From JAJFTV01 sp964426355 (lineage in GTDB: Bacteria > Chloroflexota > Anaerolineae > Anaerolineales > Anaerolineaceae): a stretch of 26,984 nucleotides of DNA. The stretch covers positions 1 through 26,984 of the forward strand of contig CAYRRA010000032.1 of the NCBI GenBank assembly GCA_964426355.1, read 5' to 3'. The position numbers and the translations under genes were made by a program. Numbering within the stretch: position 1 is the first letter of the stretch; every line of letters starts with the position of its first letter. Below are positions 24,148 to 26,984 of this stretch, piece after piece. Below the pieces are notes generated by a model. That model did not search any database. It was not told where the DNA came from and saw only the letters and a list, made by a program, of their open reading frames with translations.

Positions 24148-24541
24148 ATTTTCTATTGACCAAAGAATGCTTTACCAGTTCACATTATATACAGACTATT
24201 TATCAATAATACAACAAACCGGTCATTATCATACAAAGGAATTGTCCTGGCTTTGCTTTATGACGGTTTGCCCTGGGTTGCCTGCTTGCTGTTGCCTTGC
24301 CGCCGAATTTGACCGCATCCATTCTGTCTCATCGCAGATAGCCGGGCTGATACAGCGTGGTTGGTTACGGTAATCGCAGAAAAACCGTGCCAATCGGCAA
24401 GGAGCACTGGATTGCTGCCACGTAAAAAACCCTGAAAATATAAATTTCCGGTAAAATGTTAATATCGTTGGCTTGACGGCACAGCTTATTTTGGGGTAAA
24501 GGGATTTCTGACCCGGCAGTCCCCTTCTCAGGAGAAGAGAG
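24148..24541. other. Intergenic region between divergent genes
   Basis: About 390 bases. It holds the -10 box of the GGDEF gene and, for the plus-strand YbjN-like gene, an extended -10-like TGTTAATAT at 24457-24465. The stretch 24230-24430 shows nothing recognisable. Confidence 0.5.
24184..24189 (-). promoter_or_regulatory. Candidate -10 box of the 7TM-PAS-GGDEF gene
   Basis: A perfect TATAAT on the minus strand, within TGTATATAATGTG. The best -35 match is TTGTAT at a 19-base spacing. The leader would be about 30 bases. Confidence 0.45.
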
Positions 24542-24991
24542 ATGGAATTCGAAACGAAAATGCAGCAGGAAGTGTATGAGAAAATTCAACCCTGGATGAA
24601 AGAAATGTTTGGCATTTTCGTCAAAACCCGTGATGATGCGCCATATTTTGGCGTTAACATCGGGTCGGCGTTTGTCCATGTGGGGGTGCATCCGTGGGGT
24701 GAGGAGGATGCCACCATCACTGCCCGTGCTTATGTTGCGTTCAACGTATCCATTACGCCTGGTTTGATGGAATTTCTTCTGCGTGAGAATGATGTGATGC
24801 GTTTTGGCGCCTTTGGATTGGACAAAGACCACGATATTTTCTTTGAATACAGCATTACAGGAAGTTCATGCGAGATCGAGGAGTTGAAAAGCTCGGTGCT
24901 GGCTGTCGGCTATGCCGTAGACCAGTACGATGATACGATTGTATCGCGCTGGGGTGGGGTGCGCGCATCCGAGGTCGATGACCTTTCCTGA
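24542..24991 (+). CDS. YbjN / type III secretion chaperone-like domain protein
   Basis: 149 residues, with AGGAGA at a good distance before the ATG. The alpha/beta pattern fits the CesT/YbjN-like chaperone fold: an N-terminal helix (MQQEVYEKIQPWMKEMFG), strands FGVNIGSAFVHVGVHPW and ATITARAYVAFNVSI, the helix GLMEFLLRENDVMRFGAF, strands DIFFEYSITGSS, and the helix EIEELKSSVLAVGYAVDQYDD. The family binds peptides or secretion substrates in some bacteria; in Chloroflexota and cyanobacteria the role is unknown. It is cytosolic and transcribed alone. Confidence is good for the fold and low for any function. Confidence 0.7.
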   Translation: MEFETKMQQEVYEKIQPWMKEMFGIFVKTRDDAPYFGVNIGSAFVHVGVHPWGEEDATITARAYVAFNVSITPGLMEFLLRENDVMRFGAFGLDKDHDIFFEYSITGSSCEIEELKSSVLAVGYAVDQYDDTIVSRWGGVRASEVDDLS

Positions 24992-25045
24992 ATACGATCC
25001 CCGGGGCAATTCTTTTTTTCGCTTATCAAAACTGTTAGGCAGTGC

Positions 25046-25073
25046 TTGACAGGCGTTAATTTCATTATATACT
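25046..25073 (+). promoter_or_regulatory. Strong promoter of the Fn3-like surface protein gene
   Basis: Consensus TTGACA (25046-25051), 16 bases, TATACT (25068-25073). Transcription would start near 25080, with a leader of about 85 bases. Confidence 0.75.
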
Positions 25074-25164
25074 GACAATATAACTGGTAATATGGTTGAA
25101 AAGCAGCCATATCTCTGTTGCTTTGGGTGGTCTTTTCCTGCCACAGGTACTTTGACGGATTTCG

Positions 25165-26538
25165 ATGAAAAACGCATTCTGGAACATACTCTCGTTTCTG
25201 GTTTTTATGTCGATCATCGCTGTGATTGCGGTATTCAGCCTGATCTTTCTGAACCCTTATTCACAGCTTAATCCCTTTCCCCCGCCGACCGTACCGGTTG
25301 CGTTGATCCTCCCTTCCGCCACGCCCACCTATCAACAGCTTCCCCCCACCTGGACGCCCGGTGCTGGTCAGCAGATGATCCAACCCAACTTGAGACCCAG
25401 CTCTACCCCATTTTCCACCGGGCAACCCGTGGTGATCCTGATGCCGTCGCGCACACCTTTCCCGACCGCCACGGACACCCCTACCCCCACGAGCACCCCC
25501 ACGAACACCCCGGCGGTCAGCAATACGCCTTCTAAAACACCGAACAGGACCAACACGGCTCTGGCTGCCATTGCCACCAACGCTGAAGCCACATCAAAAG
25601 CAAAGACTGCCACGGCAAATGCAGGCGGACCGGGCACCACACAAACTGTTGCTGCCATGCCGCCCAACCCGTCCAGCGCCAGCGAGCTCCACAGCGTTCA
25701 GACCAACACCTGGCAGGGTGGCGTTTCCGCCCCCTCCTTCTCCTGGAGCCCGGTCAGCCAGGCTGCCGGGTACTATGTGTACTGGGGAACCAGCGCAGAG
25801 GGGGTCAGCACCAGTTTTGTGACCAGCGCCAGCTATACCCCGCCAGCGGTTAGCGCCACCGGAACCTATTACCTGCGCCTGCGCACGATTTTCGCCTGGG
25901 GCAGCGAAAGACCGGATTGGACAACCGTCTTTGTTTTTCGCTATGATATTACACCTCCCGCTGCGCCGGGCACAGCCACCGAGACGCACGGAGCATCCAG
26001 CGGCGCCTGGCAGAACAGCGTCGCCTCGCCCTCGTTTACCTGGACTGCCGCAAGCGATACGGGCAGCGGTGTAGCCGGGTACGATATCTATTTCGGCGGC
26101 AGCCCGACTGGCACTTACATCAGCGCTTCGCCGACCACGTCATCTTATTCCCCTGGGAGCGTATCGACGGGCACGTATTACCTGCGCGCCCGTGCGGTGG
26201 ACAAGGTGGGGAACACTTCGGGTTGGAGCACGCTCTTTACCTTCCAGTATGACGGCACCGCGCCATCCGTTCCAACCAACCTGCAGGTTACAGACCCCGG
26301 CGTGAACCCGCTCACCTATACCTGGAGCGCCTCCAGCGATGCGCACAGCGGGCTGGCGGCATACGAGATTTTCTGGGGCAGCGGTTCGGCGTGCGGCGCA
26401 AAGAACCAGCCGGATACCACCTCAACCAGCTTTACCACGCCAACGCTCACCGAAACGGGCGAATATAAACTGTGCGTGCGCGCCCGCGATAACGCCGGCA
26501 ACACCTCCGGTTGGGCGGAAGCCTCGTTCACGTATTAA
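25165..26538 (+). CDS. Surface protein with three Fn3-like repeats and a Pro/Thr-rich stalk
   Basis: 457 residues. An N-terminal membrane anchor or uncleaved signal (about 9-31, SFLVFMSIIAVIAVFSLIFL) is followed by a stalk of about 140 residues rich in Pro and Thr (ATDTPTPTSTPTNTP). Three beta-sandwich repeats of the fibronectin type III class then occupy about 175-255, 262-350 and 355-457. Each shows PSFSWSPVS/ PSFTWTAAS/ LTYTWSASS, then GYYVYWG/ GYDIYFG/ AYEIFWG, then GTYYLRLR/ GTYYLRAR/ GEYKLCVR. The third also has a cysteine pair. The protein probably projects from the cell surface to bind carbohydrate or protein. No enzymatic domain is present. The ribosome binding site before ATG 25165 is weak; the promoter is strong. 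Confidence 0.85.
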   Translation: MKNAFWNILSFLVFMSIIAVIAVFSLIFLNPYSQLNPFPPPTVPVALILPSATPTYQQLPPTWTPGAGQQMIQPNLRPSSTPFSTGQPVVILMPSRTPFPTATDTPTPTSTPTNTPAVSNTPSKTPNRTNTALAAIATNAEATSKAKTATANAGGPGTTQTVAAMPPNPSSASELHSVQTNTWQGGVSAPSFSWSPVSQAAGYYVYWGTSAEGVSTSFVTSASYTPPAVSATGTYYLRLRTIFAWGSERPDWTTVFVFRYDITPPAAPGTATETHGASSGAWQNSVASPSFTWTAASDTGSGVAGYDIYFGGSPTGTYISASPTTSSYSPGSVSTGTYYLRARAVDKVGNTSGWSTLFTFQYDGTAPSVPTNLQVTDPGVNPLTYTWSASSDAHSGLAAYEIFWGSGSACGAKNQPDTTSTSFTTPTLTETGEYKLCVRARDNAGNTSGWAEASFTY

Positions 26539-26604
26539 GTGCTCCGGGCGGGAGGGGGCAACGAGGAGGTTTTCCCTGGCAGCTATTCCGGTCAAGATGG
26601 TTGC

Positions 26605-26984
26605 TTAAATCTTATATTCCTGGAAATTTTCGATCAATTGTTTAAACGAAAGCGGTTTGTATTTCTCGAAATTTTCCTGATCTACATAAAGAAAATCGTA
26701 TTTCACCTTTGCCTGAACATGATTAATATCCTCGCACCATTGCCGAAGCCGCTGCATTTTAAGCGGAACGTCAAGGTCTTCTTGACCTTTGGTTTCGACA
26801 ATATAAGTTTGTTGATCGGATATCTTGACGACAAAATCAGGGTAATAGTTTGAAATATCGCCATCCGAGTTAACATAGTCGATTTTAAAATGGACTGAAA
26901 GATAGTTGTTGGCATAGGATACAACGTCGTCAGAATCCTCAAGAAACCGGGCAAATAACAGTTCAAAGTGACTATCGCCGATGA
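26605..26984 (-). CDS. C-terminal PD-(D/E)xK nuclease domain of a restriction/helicase-type protein, 5' part off window
   Basis: The minus-strand frame is open from the right edge to the TAA at 26605-26607 (125 residues). It contains YYPDFVVKI, 13 residues, then ETKG, which is the PD...ExK nuclease motif, with PLKMQRLRQWCEDIN after it. This arrangement is characteristic of the C-terminal endonuclease domain of type III restriction Res subunits and related DEAD/DEAH-helicase restriction proteins. The helicase part would lie beyond 26984. Codon use is distinctly AT-rich compared with the neighbouring surface protein gene, which fits a mobile defence locus. A methylase partner is not visible. 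Confidence 0.72.
   Translation of the reverse strand, partial: IGDSHFELLFARFLEDSDDVVSYANNYLSVHFKIDYVNSDGDISNYYPDFVVKISDQQTYIVETKGQEDLDVPLKMQRLRQWCEDINHVQAKVKYDFLYVDQENFEKYKPLSFKQLIENFQEYKI

Noticed and set aside
24167..24373. 68-codon plus-strand frame
   Set aside because: It has no ribosome binding site, overlaps the promoter region of the GGDEF gene and shows no protein-like pattern.
24995..25018. Terminator after the YbjN-like gene
   Set aside because: CCCCGGGG followed by CAATTCTTTTTTT has no loop and no adequate stem, so it was not called.
26703..26966. 87-codon minus-strand frame starting with ATG
   Set aside because: It is out of frame with the restriction-type domain that carries PD...ExK in the neighbouring frame.

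Overview
The window looks like a chromosomal segment of a bacterium from the Chloroflexota, most likely class Anaerolineae. This is an inference from gene style, not from a marker gene. The hints are several lipoproteins, Pro/Thr-rich linkers such as TPTPTSTPT, a clostripain (C11) lipoprotein, MASE3- and 7TM-type GGDEF proteins, a DUF4838 protein and a lone 48-residue Flp pilin. Base composition is roughly balanced. Coding is dense, genes lie on both strands, and no tRNA, rRNA, CRISPR array or transposase was seen.

Layout. 1-5640: a truncated beta-lactamase-fold lipoprotein, a HEAT-repeat protein, a small unknown protein, a GNAT acetyltransferase with AT-richer codon use, a beta-helix lipoprotein and a chloramphenicol-phosphotransferase-like kinase. 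5749-8176 (minus): an ECF sigma factor overlapping a membrane-anchored partner with three DUF4367-like repeats, closed by a strong terminator. 8384-11034 (minus): two tandem CNNM/CorC-type membrane proteins. A divergent promoter region with a perfect palindrome separates them from an OsmC-like protein and a DUF4838 protein (11268-13653). 13817-14457: an orphan Flp pilin with its own promoter and terminator, then a small membrane protein. 14458-15573: non-coding, with a 153-bp perfect tandem duplication of MITE-like repeats. 15574-16914: an ATP-cone/nucleoside-kinase fusion. 16886-24147 (minus): two diguanylate cyclases with different membrane sensors, flanking a clostripain-family lipoprotein, a stand-alone paralogue of its C-terminal domain, and a flavin reductase. 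24542-26538: a YbjN/T3SS-chaperone-like protein and a surface protein with three Fn3-like repeats. 26605-26984: the C-terminal PD-(D/E)xK domain of a restriction/helicase protein that runs off the edge.

Much of the window concerns the cell envelope and signalling: three lipoproteins, an ECF sigma system, two c-di-GMP synthases with no phosphodiesterase in view, a pilin and a surface Fn3 protein. Several promoters have an extended -10 box, and two genes appear to give leaderless mRNAs. The most unusual item is the pair formed by the C11 protease and its detached, apparently cytosolic, C-terminal-domain paralogue.
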